Shown piece by piece: positions 43,544-52,486 of a DNA stretch of 64,000 nt; the stretch's first letter is position 1, and the number at the start of each line of letters is the position of its first letter. Source of the DNA: a bacterium (GTDB lineage Bacteria > Auribacterota > Auribacteria > Auribacterales > Auribacteraceae). The stretch lies in assembly GCA_024233545.1 (NCBI GenBank), contig JACKPL010000002.1, positions 62,001 to 126,000 of the forward strand. The letters are read 5' to 3'. The translations under genes and the position numbers were made by a program. The notes below the pieces were generated by a model. It was not told the origin of the DNA. It worked only from the letters and a program-made list of their open reading frames with translations, and did not search any database.

Positions 43544-44287
43544 ATGAATTTCGCATTGAACTATAAGATACAAAAAGCGGTACGCGGTTTAAATCACTCC
43601 TCGAGAGAAAAACGCGAAAAAAGCATCAGCAATCTGGTGTGTTTTGGTGATGCATCTCTTAACTTTCTATTGAAAGCACTTTCCGGTTCAGACTATATTC
43701 AAGGGGCAAATGCAGCAACTGCATTGGGAAAAATTGGTAATCCGATAGCGGTGGAATATCTTATAAAACGAATGTGCCGCAATGAATGCGTGATGGATCA
43801 TCTCGTTCAAAAAAATGCCGCCGCCGCATTGGGCATGATCCGAGATACTCGTGCCGTTTACCCGCTTATAGCGCTTTTTGCCCATGAAGATTCGGAAGTG
43901 AGAGAAAGTGCTCTGAATGCCCTTGTATTGCTTGGCAATGATAGTATCGATGCGTTGATTAACTCGCTTCAGCATCAAACGACCTATGTGCGCAGTTTTT
44001 CTGCAATGGCGTTAGGAAGAATCAAACATCCTCGCTCAGTGCCGGCTTTAATCACTGCTTTAGAAGATAAGTTGCGTTATGATTATTTTATCGTTCGGAA
44101 AAATGCCGCTCGCGCCCTTGGCGAAATTGGCAGTGCGGATGCGCTAAAACCACTCATCAGCGCATTGAATGATGCCTATGAATATGTTCGGGAAGCGGCG
44201 GCGTACGCTCTCTATGCCATTACCGGCGAATCTTTCGGCTCCGATTGCGAAGCATGGAAAAAATGGTCGGAACAGGTTCTCTCCTAA
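43544..44287 (+). CDS. HEAT-repeat (PBS lyase-like) protein
   Basis: 247 residues made of about seven HEAT units of roughly 31 residues, for example AANAATALGKIGNPIAVEYLI-like and KNAARALGEIGSADALKPLI. No signal peptide or membrane segment is present, so it is cytoplasmic, unlike the secreted HEAT protein at 61059. It ends in ITGESFGSDCEAWKKW, a tail also seen at the end of that second protein (ITGERLGRNYDAWHLW). It is probably a protein-binding scaffold; the partner is not deducible. It lies divergent from dsbD and upstream of the 2661-residue giant, but has its own promoter. Confidence 0.88.
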   Translation: MNFALNYKIQKAVRGLNHSSREKREKSISNLVCFGDASLNFLLKALSGSDYIQGANAATALGKIGNPIAVEYLIKRMCRNECVMDHLVQKNAAAALGMIRDTRAVYPLIALFAHEDSEVRESALNALVLLGNDSIDALINSLQHQTTYVRSFSAMALGRIKHPRSVPALITALEDKLRYDYFIVRKNAARALGEIGSADALKPLISALNDAYEYVREAAAYALYAITGESFGSDCEAWKKWSEQVLS

Positions 44288-44393
44288 TGCGTTTATTAGT
44301 AAATGATGATTCCTTCGGATATTTCAGTAAAATGGAATTTTTGGTAACTTATTGCGGCGTAATTTTTTCTGTCTTCTAATAACATGGCTGAGA

Positions 44394-44422
44394 TTGAAAC
44401 TATCCTAAAATTAATGTATAAT
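44394..44422 (+). promoter_or_regulatory. Sigma70-type promoter of the 2661-residue gene
   Basis: TTGAAA at 44394-44399 and a perfect TATAAT at 44417-44422 with a 17-base spacer, 55 bp before the ATG. It is one of the best promoters in the window. Confidence 0.7.
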
Positions 44423-44476
44423 TATTAACCATAAACAGTGCATTAAAAATCAGTGGTATAAAAAAAGGGAAAGTAT

Positions 44477-47400
44477 ATGTTTGGGATACGGGTTGGCGTT
44501 TGGTGGGTTCTTCTTTATTGTGCATTGCCGATTATGGCAAACGAAAATTTAGAGCGGACATTTTTCCCGCAAAAATATGTGCGTGCAGTACCCGCTCACA
44601 ATGGGATAATCGATCATATTTCCAATGAAACCGCAGATAAATCGGTATTTCTTATACGCGATATACATGCACATTATGAGGCGCAGAAAAACTGTGTTGC
44701 CATAATAAATGCCCTAGAGCAGTCATACGGAAGCATGCCCTGTTATGTTGAGGGATATGAGGGCAACATGGATTTTTCTCCTTTCGGTGTATTCCGCGAT
44801 GCCCAGAGCAAAAAAAAGGTGGGTGATTATTATTTAAAAAACGGTAAGATTTCCGGTGAAGAATATTCTGCCATTGTTTCCTCTTCCGTCCCGAATATCT
44901 TTGGATTGGAAAACCGAGAACTTTACGAATCAAACCGCAAAGTATTCAAAGAAATTATCAGTTCGAATCAGGTTATTCTTCAAGAATTGGAAGGTGTGCG
45001 TTATTCAATTGTAACCCAAAATACTGAAACAGAAAAAATACTCGCTGAATTTGATCGTTTTTTACATGAGACTCACGATCCCTGCACATTTTTAGCATTA
45101 TGTAACATCCAACATCCTGCTTTAGAGATAAATTCTGATGCCTATCCTGAACTTGCCCGTTATATGCAGGCACAGGAAATACGTAAAAATATCGATTCAA
45201 AGGTGTTTGAAGAGGAACACCGTGAAATACTTCAGTTGATTGAAAATCGTTTGCCGGACGCCTTGAAAACTGCCTTTGGAGCAATCAAAGTTCATTATAC
45301 CATGAAACAGATTGCACAAGACCGATTTGAAGGAGTGGTGATTTCACTCTTGCAGGGGATGAATTTCACAAGCGATGATTTTCCGGAATTCTGGAGATAT
45401 TATGAATTCGTCCTGTTGTCACGGGGAATAGATATAACCATCTTGAAAAGAGAAACTTTCAAATTAGCAGAAGAACAGTTTTCTCGCGAATTTGATACAG
45501 TTTCTTTAGAGCGTTTGCGGGCTTTATGGAACATCTCTATGCTCGAAAAAATTATCAGTTGTGAGTTGTCGCCGGAGGAAGCTGAAACGTTCTGTTCGAC
45601 ACCTTTTGAAGAGTATAGTGATTTGATGCCTCTTGATTTCATCAGCGATGGAGACAACCGGCAATTCGATGCCGATTTGCGCCATATGCTTGAGTCATGT
45701 TTAGAATACTACCATACGGCATTTGAGCGGGACCGTGTTATGGCGGAGTCATTTTTAGAGAATAACGCATTGCCGAACGCAATTCTTATTGCCGGGGGGT
45801 TTCATACTCCGGGGCTGGAAAAACAGTTGGTTGAAAATGGGTATTCCGTGATTGTGATTACTCCGAGGGTTATCAGTCCGCCGGATAAGAATCATTACTA
45901 TTCGCTTATTCAAAATGTTCTAAGCGGAGTTGAACAATGGTTTGCAGGAAGACAGCAGTTGCGCCAGCCGGCATTATTATGGCGTGAAGAACATAATCTT
46001 GGAATGCAGTTTGAGATATTGCGCACCTATCTTCTAGAATTACGTAATATGCCATCCGTTCTGCGTCATGTGAGCAGGTTGATTGTGGATGCAGATTTAA
46101 ATAAAGCTCAATCGCTCGAGTTGCTTGACGGAGCGGAATTATACCAATTCGGCGAAGATGTATTTATCAATTTCCCCCGTTATAATCTTGCTGTCCAAAT
46201 CGTGCCGATAAAAGAAGGGGGCGTTGACCTTTACGTAATCCAGCGTGCAACAAAGGAAGAACGGATTCCTCCATCTGCGCAAAGAATAGATTTAAGCCCA
46301 GCGCATTTAGCAGTTAAAGCGCTTGTCTCAACGATTGACAGCCAAGCGAACCCTGAAACGTTTGCCCTCAAAGTGTTTGATTCGGTTCATGTGTATGACG
46401 GAGATGACTATATCAGTATTTTAACCAACATTAAACGCGCACTAATGCATGGGCGGTGGAATGACCGTATTATTCGTATCATGATACTTGAAGCCGCAGT
46501 GGATTATGTAGGATTGCCTCAGCCTGATGAGTTGACTGAAGAAGCAGTCACCAACCGGCTGACACAAGCAGAAAAACAGCTTCACAATATATTTAGCCAT
46601 CCTGAGCGCCGCCGTGATTTTGTACGGTTTCTTGCAGGGTACTCGCGTATCAATTTTGAGCACAATAATTATTTAACTCCTCTTTTCATCGCCGCAACGA
46701 ACGTCATTGCTCAAGAAAAAATAAATAGCCGAGAGGGTATCGCCAATAACCCGGGATTACTGCGCGGTAATTTTACCGTTGCTAACCATCAGTGGTTTGG
46801 GGCAGATAGAATTGCACGTATTTCAGCAGTGCCTGCCGGCGAAATACGTTTAGAGCCGCTGAGAGGTATTCATACTGAAGATAATAAAAAACGACTGCGG
46901 ATATTGTTAATCGGTTCTCGGGAACATTCCGGCGGAAATTCTCCCGCGAAATTGTTGAGGCGGTATCTTGATGCGATGCCCGAGGGTGAATGGGATGAAA
47001 TCGTAATTGAATCGCGCGGCCCTTCGTTTGCCAAGCAAATACATCCATTTGATAGTACGGGAAATCCGAAGGAGTCGGAGATTATTTTCCCTTTTGATGA
47101 AAATGGAATATATCATGATGTGCAGAATAATATTGTGTACCGTAGAATTCGGCTTGATGATTCGGCGTATAGCCCGCTTGCCGACAATTTTAATCCGCCG
47201 GATGAATATGATGTGGTTATCACAAGCGATATCGGTTTTGTAACGGTTGACGAAAAAGAAGAGTATTATGATTATCGCAGTAACCTCCAACAGCTTCTTG
47301 CTGAACAAGGCGTATTGTTTCTTGGTATGGGAGTGATGGATTATGCCACAGTATTCCAAAGACAGGGAAATGAGTATAATCAGATTCAGTCGCTCGTCCC

Positions 47401-50400
47401 GTTTTCTCATTTGTCAAACGATATGCGTAATCTTGCGTCTATACGGAATAAAACGCACTACATCAATCCGGTCGACAGAACTCTTATCGAAAGAGCGTAT
47501 AATTTGCGTTTGAAATATCAAACACCGAACCAACCCGCCTTCGATATCTTAACATATACTCAATTTCTTGCAGAATTCGGCGAAGATGCCATCACGCTTG
47601 CCGCTTTTATTCTTGATGAAGTGCCGCCTTCAGAAATTCGCGTTCATTTGCCGCATCATGCCGATATGATTCTTGGTGTACAGAATACCTATGATTACAC
47701 GCGGGAATATAATCGGTTTGAAGCGATTTTCCCTCATTTACTCAATATCAGCGCAACCGATCCTAAACAGTGGATTGTTACCGATAGCGATAGTGCGGGA
47801 AAAGAGAATTTTTCTCGGACACTTTCTACGCCTCTAATGCCGTTATTTGATAATGGGCGATATAAATTCGAATTGGGACAGTATGGATTAAATGTTGTCG
47901 TCTTTGTTACCAAAACCGATGGCGAGTGGCAGAGCATTAAAGCGTTTATCATTAGCAATATTCATGAAGAAACCGGAGTAAGTTCGGTATACCGGTCGCA
48001 AATGGTGGCTGTGTCATCGGTAGTTGAGGCGGCAGAAAAGCGAGATTTTGGTTCTGTCCCTTCATTTGTGCCTCACTTGTTGGAACTCGAACCTACCGCT
48101 TCGGAAAAATACAACAAACATTGGGATTCAAGCTGGGTGCGCCCCGGCCCTAAATACCTCCGTATTGCATCGGTTTTCATTGGGCAAGCCGCTTCAATGG
48201 ATAAACGGTCTATTTCATTATATTCGGGCAAGATTTATTCAAATGCTATTGCAGATTTATTTACGATGCATCCTTTGGTGCGAAGCAATATCAAGGAAGG
48301 CGCAAAAATCTTTCAGGCAATCTATTATTTGAATCCCCAGTTAGCGGGTGTAATCGTGCGCAGTTTAGGGCAGGAAGCATTGCCGTCATTCCGTTATATG
48401 CTCACTCAGATTCTCAATGAACAGTTTGCACGATTGCTTAATTACGAAGTGCCGTCGGTTAGTAAAGCGCCGGATGGGTTGACGGGAATCGATGAATATA
48501 TTTTGCTCCGTCTGCTTGAACCGTCTACGCAGTATAATAAACAGTACGAAAAAGATATTGGCGAGCTTTTTCAGTATCTTGACACAAAAACGCTTACAGC
48601 GCTATTTGAGCATTTGTATATATTGGTGTCAACCGATTATCGGCAAGGTTGGGCGCCGGCTCTCATCGGGCGTATTTTCTTCCAATCACCCTTAACGCAA
48701 GAGCAAAAAAACGCAGTACTTAACGGATTAGATAAACCTGCCGAAATTTGGCTGAGGTTACAAGAACAGGCTGTTGAAGCGCCTATACGCAGTGCGGAAG
48801 AAATAGAACAGCGTGCCGGGGATTTTATGAACCTGCACAGCCTTTTTGTATCATTGCGCGATGAAGGTGAAGTCCATTTTGATAAGCCGTCGCGATTATT
48901 AACTGAAACTATCGTCCTGTACAAAAAAATATTTGCTATTTCAACAGAACAGCTTACAGAAGAACATAGAAAAATGATCGAAAGCGCTGTTGTCGGATAT
49001 AAAACATTTGAAGGGAAAACATATAATCCCGGGTTATGGCTTCTTTTTATGAACGCTTTTAATGGGTTCATTCATACTGATGAAGCGGCATTTGCAATGC
49101 AGATACTGTTTTATAGCAATCCTGATTTTGCAGGAATTATTCTGCGGAGTATCCAAAAAGGGAAACATTTTCAAATGCTCCCTGTCCTTTTCAATACACC
49201 TTCTAAAATACAGGTTAGCCTTGTAGCCAATGAATTATTGCCAGTCTCAGAAAGTACTTTTGGGCGGTTCAATGAGATTGATCAATTTGGAGTATTTCAT
49301 TTATTATTATTTCGGCAAATGTTTAATAAGATGGAAGATTTGCCGCAAGATAATGTGCGGAATGTGATTACCAATTTACCTAATGAAGCATTGTATAATT
49401 TACTTGTTCAATCATATTTCTTTTATCAGTCGAACCCTGATATGGCGTCGTTTGATAAAGATTTTGTGAAATTCATCGTCAGCGAAGCCGGCGAGCAAAA
49501 AATAAGGGCTCTTTTGAGCGCTGGAACTGAATTTGAGCTGAAAGTCACCACATGGCTTGACACCGACATTATGGAAAAAGTCGATTTTGATGAACACGCA
49601 ATAGCGGAACAGCTCGAAGCTCATCCTGATTTTCAGCGGTATCGAAAGCAGGAGATCAGTTTTGATACGATTGCGTCAGTTTTACAAGATATCCAACTAT
49701 TGGCTGTGCAGGGAAAAAACGATCTGCCGGACTATGCGTCTCACTATGAATCTATCCTCATAAACCTCGACCAATCGGAAAAAATGCTGAGCAAAGGTTT
49801 TTTAAGCAGAGGGATTCAAGCGTGGGGTAGAGCGGTTGATCAAATAGATGCCCTTATTGAATCTCAGCGAATAGTGGCGTCGCATATTCCTACGCGCCTA
49901 ATGCAATATATTGGTGTACGCATTGACAAAATGATGATCGATTATATTGCACGAAATGGTTTGGGGCGCATTAAGTCGATATTGCCATACGGCAGGAATA
50001 AAGTTGTGGGTAAATTACGTATCATTCCCAATACACAGGATGGAATTAAATTGCTCTTTGACCAGCAGTTGTTGGAAGAGGGTTTTTCTGTTGTCAAAGA
50101 ATACCCGCAAAATATCCCTGATTTTGCTCGCCCTCGCGCAATAATCGCTGAAAAAGGAATGGGGCGTGACGAACATGCCGCCGAACGTGCCGCCGATTGG
50201 AAAATTCCTTACCTCGTTATTCCCCATGCACGAAAGTTGTTGTCCGGATTGCTGAAAGAAGGCGAAACCGAACTATGGGTTACCATTGAATTAGGAGGAA
50301 GAACGGTACAAAATGTGCTCCGGAGGGCTACTGCCGAAGAAATTGCAGAAGAAAATAATTATCAGCTTAATGTGAGGCATGTACAATCGCTTTCTTCTAA

Positions 50401-52462
50401 AAAAATAGTAGTTCCTGCACCCGATTTATCCGGCGAAACAGTACAAGGATTGGATGAAATAACTCTCGAAGACCATAACCGGTTTGGGCATAAAACTGCA
50501 CGGTTGGCATTTATGAAAAAAAGCGGGTTAAAAGTGAAAGAAGGGTTTGGTGTATCATTTGCATTTTTCGAACAGTTTAGCCAGCGCAATGGTTTGCGTG
50601 AAAAAATAAACGATATTCTTGCAAAAGAGGATTTTGAGTCGCGGCAGGAGTTTTATCTTGCAGAAATACAGCATCTTATCTTGAATGCTACGTTTAGCGA
50701 AGAACAAATCGATATCCTAAGAGAGTGGTATTATAATCATTTGCGCGGTGTTCCGGTAATTGCCCGTTCGAGCACAAATGCAGAGGATTTGCCCGGTTAT
50801 GCAGGTGCAGGGGTGTATGAATCATTTCCCGACTTAAGGACTTTTGAAGATTTATTGCGTGGCATCAAACAGGTATATGCGTCTGTGTGGTCTGAGCGGG
50901 CATACAATAACCGCGTTGAAAATGGGATCACCCATCAAGACGTATATCCGGCAATTCTTGTTCAGGAAATGATCTATGCGCGGTATTCCGGGGTAGTGAA
51001 TACTGGAAATGAGATGAACCTCAATGCCGGAGAGTCGACGATGAGCATCAATGTCGGGCATGGCGGTGCGGTCGATGGAATAGCGGCAGAATTCGTTTTT
51101 GATAGAACAACCGGACTGTTAGTTGAAGATGAAACCGATATACCCGATTTTCTTCTCGATTCGAACGTGGCGGATCTGGATGCTGAAGATTTTATTGCAA
51201 TCGATACATTAGGGCAAAATGTAAGGGCTTTATTCGGCGGATTAGAACAAAAAATTGAATTTGCTGAAGACTCTGAGGGAATATGGGTTAACCAGAGCAA
51301 AAATTTGCAGGCATTTAGAAACGCTCTTGATACTCAACCGGCGAGCATGCCTGCGGCGGGAAAAATCTCTGCAGAATTTCTTAATACAACTATCATTAAC
51401 CCATATGGAGTATACCATGCTGTTGCTCGCCGCATATCAGAAATTGCCGCTCGTTTCAGGTCGAATATTGTCATCGTTAAGTTAACTGCTCTAAATCCCG
51501 ATGGAACGGTTGCGCCGTTACGGCAAAGGCCTATCGCAAATGCGAGGGATATGTTCGAACTGCAAGCGTTAAATATACAAAAAGGGGAATCAGTGAAATT
51601 GGTTGCTATAGGGCCTGATGCATCTCAGGCAGTTAAAGAAATCAATCGTTTTATTGCTGAACAAGCGGTTGTTGAAGAGCCGGTTAGTGTCATCAAGGAA
51701 ACTCATCGCATACAGCCTCGGTTTCTCAATCTTGACGATTCAGCGGAGAATTTTATTGTTGTTCAAGTAAGAGGAGTCCTTGGACTCCATGCAAGCCCTG
51801 CATCAAAGTTGGCTGGATTATTGCAAAAAGGGAATTTTAAATCCGTTGTTACCATGTATCCTTTAACTGAAACTGAACATGCTGACGGTTTTCAGGAAAT
51901 AACGGGAGCGCCTTTTAATCCACGGCAAATTTTAGAATTGTTAATGCAAGCCGCGGTCCAAGGCACACGGTTTAAAGTTACCGCCGAAGGCGAAGATTCA
52001 GAGAAAACTCTTGCCGCAATAAAAGAATTTTTTGAGAACAATCTTGGCGATGCCGAAACTCCGGATGACATATCACTCGATGATGCTATTCGCGTAGGTT
52101 CTGGTTTGACATATGATGAAAAAACTGCTATCAAGCATGCTGTTGAATCATTGAAAACAGCAATTGCCGAGGTGCCTGCAGAGTCAATTCAAGTAATCGT
52201 TTTTGACAGTTTTATTGGTAGTGCCGGGTATTTTACCACTCAAGGTTTTGTTCCTGTGGCTATTGATGTTGCCGATATGGAAATTATCCGTCACGCACTA
52301 GTTCGCGAATCGCAAAGCATTTCTTATATAAGCGGTTTAACGAACGAAACGTTGCCGGGGTTCACTGTTGAAATATTTAATCAGCTTATGGATGATACAC
52401 TTCCTCCCATCCCTGTATCCGATACCATTCGGTCGATGGAAATTCCAGAGCGGTACTTGTAA
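44477..52462 (+). CDS. Giant exported protein: TIKI/TraB/ChaN-like domain, glucan-water-dikinase-like module, two HPr-like domains
   Basis: 2661 residues; AAGGGA lies seven bases before the ATG. Residues 1-21 look like a signal peptide (VGVWWVLLYCALPIMA). About 50-480: domain shared with the 1511-residue protein, with D62, H64 and H66 in IRDIHAHYEAQKN and H443 in IAGGFHTPGL. About 810-1000: Rossmann-like region (LRILLIGSREHSGGN, YDVVITSDIG), perhaps methyltransferase-like. About 1150-1850: helical, unknown. About 1830-1930: phosphohistidine-swivel-like, H1900 in DEHAAERAADWKIPYLVIP. About 1980-2290: PPDK-type ATP-binding domain with R2097 in ARSSTNAEDLPGYAGAG, Glu in IEFAED and Gln in WVNQSKNL. 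About 2305-2400: HPr-like, His replaced (GVYHAVA, Y2313). About 2420-2520: HPr-like with H2438 in GLHASPA. The swivel-before-ATP-domain order is that of glucan water dikinases. Domain calls are by eye; substrate unknown. Confidence 0.75.
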   Translation: MFGIRVGVWWVLLYCALPIMANENLERTFFPQKYVRAVPAHNGIIDHISNETADKSVFLIRDIHAHYEAQKNCVAIINALEQSYGSMPCYVEGYEGNMDFSPFGVFRDAQSKKKVGDYYLKNGKISGEEYSAIVSSSVPNIFGLENRELYESNRKVFKEIISSNQVILQELEGVRYSIVTQNTETEKILAEFDRFLHETHDPCTFLALCNIQHPALEINSDAYPELARYMQAQEIRKNIDSKVFEEEHREILQLIENRLPDALKTAFGAIKVHYTMKQIAQDRFEGVVISLLQGMNFTSDDFPEFWRYYEFVLLSRGIDITILKRETFKLAEEQFSREFDTVSLERLRALWNISMLEKIISCELSPEEAETFCSTPFEEYSDLMPLDFISDGDNRQFDADLRHMLESCLEYYHTAFERDRVMAESFLENNALPNAILIAGGFHTPGLEKQLVENGYSVIVITPRVISPPDKNHYYSLIQNVLSGVEQWFAGRQQLRQPALLWREEHNLGMQFEILRTYLLELRNMPSVLRHVSRLIVDADLNKAQSLELLDGAELYQFGEDVFINFPRYNLAVQIVPIKEGGVDLYVIQRATKEERIPPSAQRIDLSPAHLAVKALVSTIDSQANPETFALKVFDSVHVYDGDDYISILTNIKRALMHGRWNDRIIRIMILEAAVDYVGLPQPDELTEEAVTNRLTQAEKQLHNIFSHPERRRDFVRFLAGYSRINFEHNNYLTPLFIAATNVIAQEKINSREGIANNPGLLRGNFTVANHQWFGADRIARISAVPAGEIRLEPLRGIHTEDNKKRLRILLIGSREHSGGNSPAKLLRRYLDAMPEGEWDEIVIESRGPSFAKQIHPFDSTGNPKESEIIFPFDENGIYHDVQNNIVYRRIRLDDSAYSPLADNFNPPDEYDVVITSDIGFVTVDEKEEYYDYRSNLQQLLAEQGVLFLGMGVMDYATVFQRQGNEYNQIQSLVPFSHLSNDMRNLASIRNKTHYINPVDRTLIERAYNLRLKYQTPNQPAFDILTYTQFLAEFGEDAITLAAFILDEVPPSEIRVHLPHHADMILGVQNTYDYTREYNRFEAIFPHLLNISATDPKQWIVTDSDSAGKENFSRTLSTPLMPLFDNGRYKFELGQYGLNVVVFVTKTDGEWQSIKAFIISNIHEETGVSSVYRSQMVAVSSVVEAAEKRDFGSVPSFVPHLLELEPTASEKYNKHWDSSWVRPGPKYLRIASVFIGQAASMDKRSISLYSGKIYSNAIADLFTMHPLVRSNIKEGAKIFQAIYYLNPQLAGVIVRSLGQEALPSFRYMLTQILNEQFARLLNYEVPSVSKAPDGLTGIDEYILLRLLEPSTQYNKQYEKDIGELFQYLDTKTLTALFEHLYILVSTDYRQGWAPALIGRIFFQSPLTQEQKNAVLNGLDKPAEIWLRLQEQAVEAPIRSAEEIEQRAGDFMNLHSLFVSLRDEGEVHFDKPSRLLTETIVLYKKIFAISTEQLTEEHRKMIESAVVGYKTFEGKTYNPGLWLLFMNAFNGFIHTDEAAFAMQILFYSNPDFAGIILRSIQKGKHFQMLPVLFNTPSKIQVSLVANELLPVSESTFGRFNEIDQFGVFHLLLFRQMFNKMEDLPQDNVRNVITNLPNEALYNLLVQSYFFYQSNPDMASFDKDFVKFIVSEAGEQKIRALLSAGTEFELKVTTWLDTDIMEKVDFDEHAIAEQLEAHPDFQRYRKQEISFDTIASVLQDIQLLAVQGKNDLPDYASHYESILINLDQSEKMLSKGFLSRGIQAWGRAVDQIDALIESQRIVASHIPTRLMQYIGVRIDKMMIDYIARNGLGRIKSILPYGRNKVVGKLRIIPNTQDGIKLLFDQQLLEEGFSVVKEYPQNIPDFARPRAIIAEKGMGRDEHAAERAADWKIPYLVIPHARKLLSGLLKEGETELWVTIELGGRTVQNVLRRATAEEIAEENNYQLNVRHVQSLSSKKIVVPAPDLSGETVQGLDEITLEDHNRFGHKTARLAFMKKSGLKVKEGFGVSFAFFEQFSQRNGLREKINDILAKEDFESRQEFYLAEIQHLILNATFSEEQIDILREWYYNHLRGVPVIARSSTNAEDLPGYAGAGVYESFPDLRTFEDLLRGIKQVYASVWSERAYNNRVENGITHQDVYPAILVQEMIYARYSGVVNTGNEMNLNAGESTMSINVGHGGAVDGIAAEFVFDRTTGLLVEDETDIPDFLLDSNVADLDAEDFIAIDTLGQNVRALFGGLEQKIEFAEDSEGIWVNQSKNLQAFRNALDTQPASMPAAGKISAEFLNTTIINPYGVYHAVARRISEIAARFRSNIVIVKLTALNPDGTVAPLRQRPIANARDMFELQALNIQKGESVKLVAIGPDASQAVKEINRFIAEQAVVEEPVSVIKETHRIQPRFLNLDDSAENFIVVQVRGVLGLHASPASKLAGLLQKGNFKSVVTMYPLTETEHADGFQEITGAPFNPRQILELLMQAAVQGTRFKVTAEGEDSEKTLAAIKEFFENNLGDAETPDDISLDDAIRVGSGLTYDEKTAIKHAVESLKTAIAEVPAESIQVIVFDSFIGSAGYFTTQGFVPVAIDVADMEIIRHALVRESQSISYISGLTNETLPGFTVEIFNQLMDDTLPPIPVSDTIRSMEIPERYL

Positions 52463-52486
52463 GCAGTGCTATTAGCAAATCATAGC

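Noticed and set aside
51361..51660. First thought: the segment after the dikinase domain is a PEP-utilising mobile domain
   Set aside because: No GGxxSHxA motif there; the pattern fits HPr better, and the swivel-like motif lies before the ATP domain (H1900).
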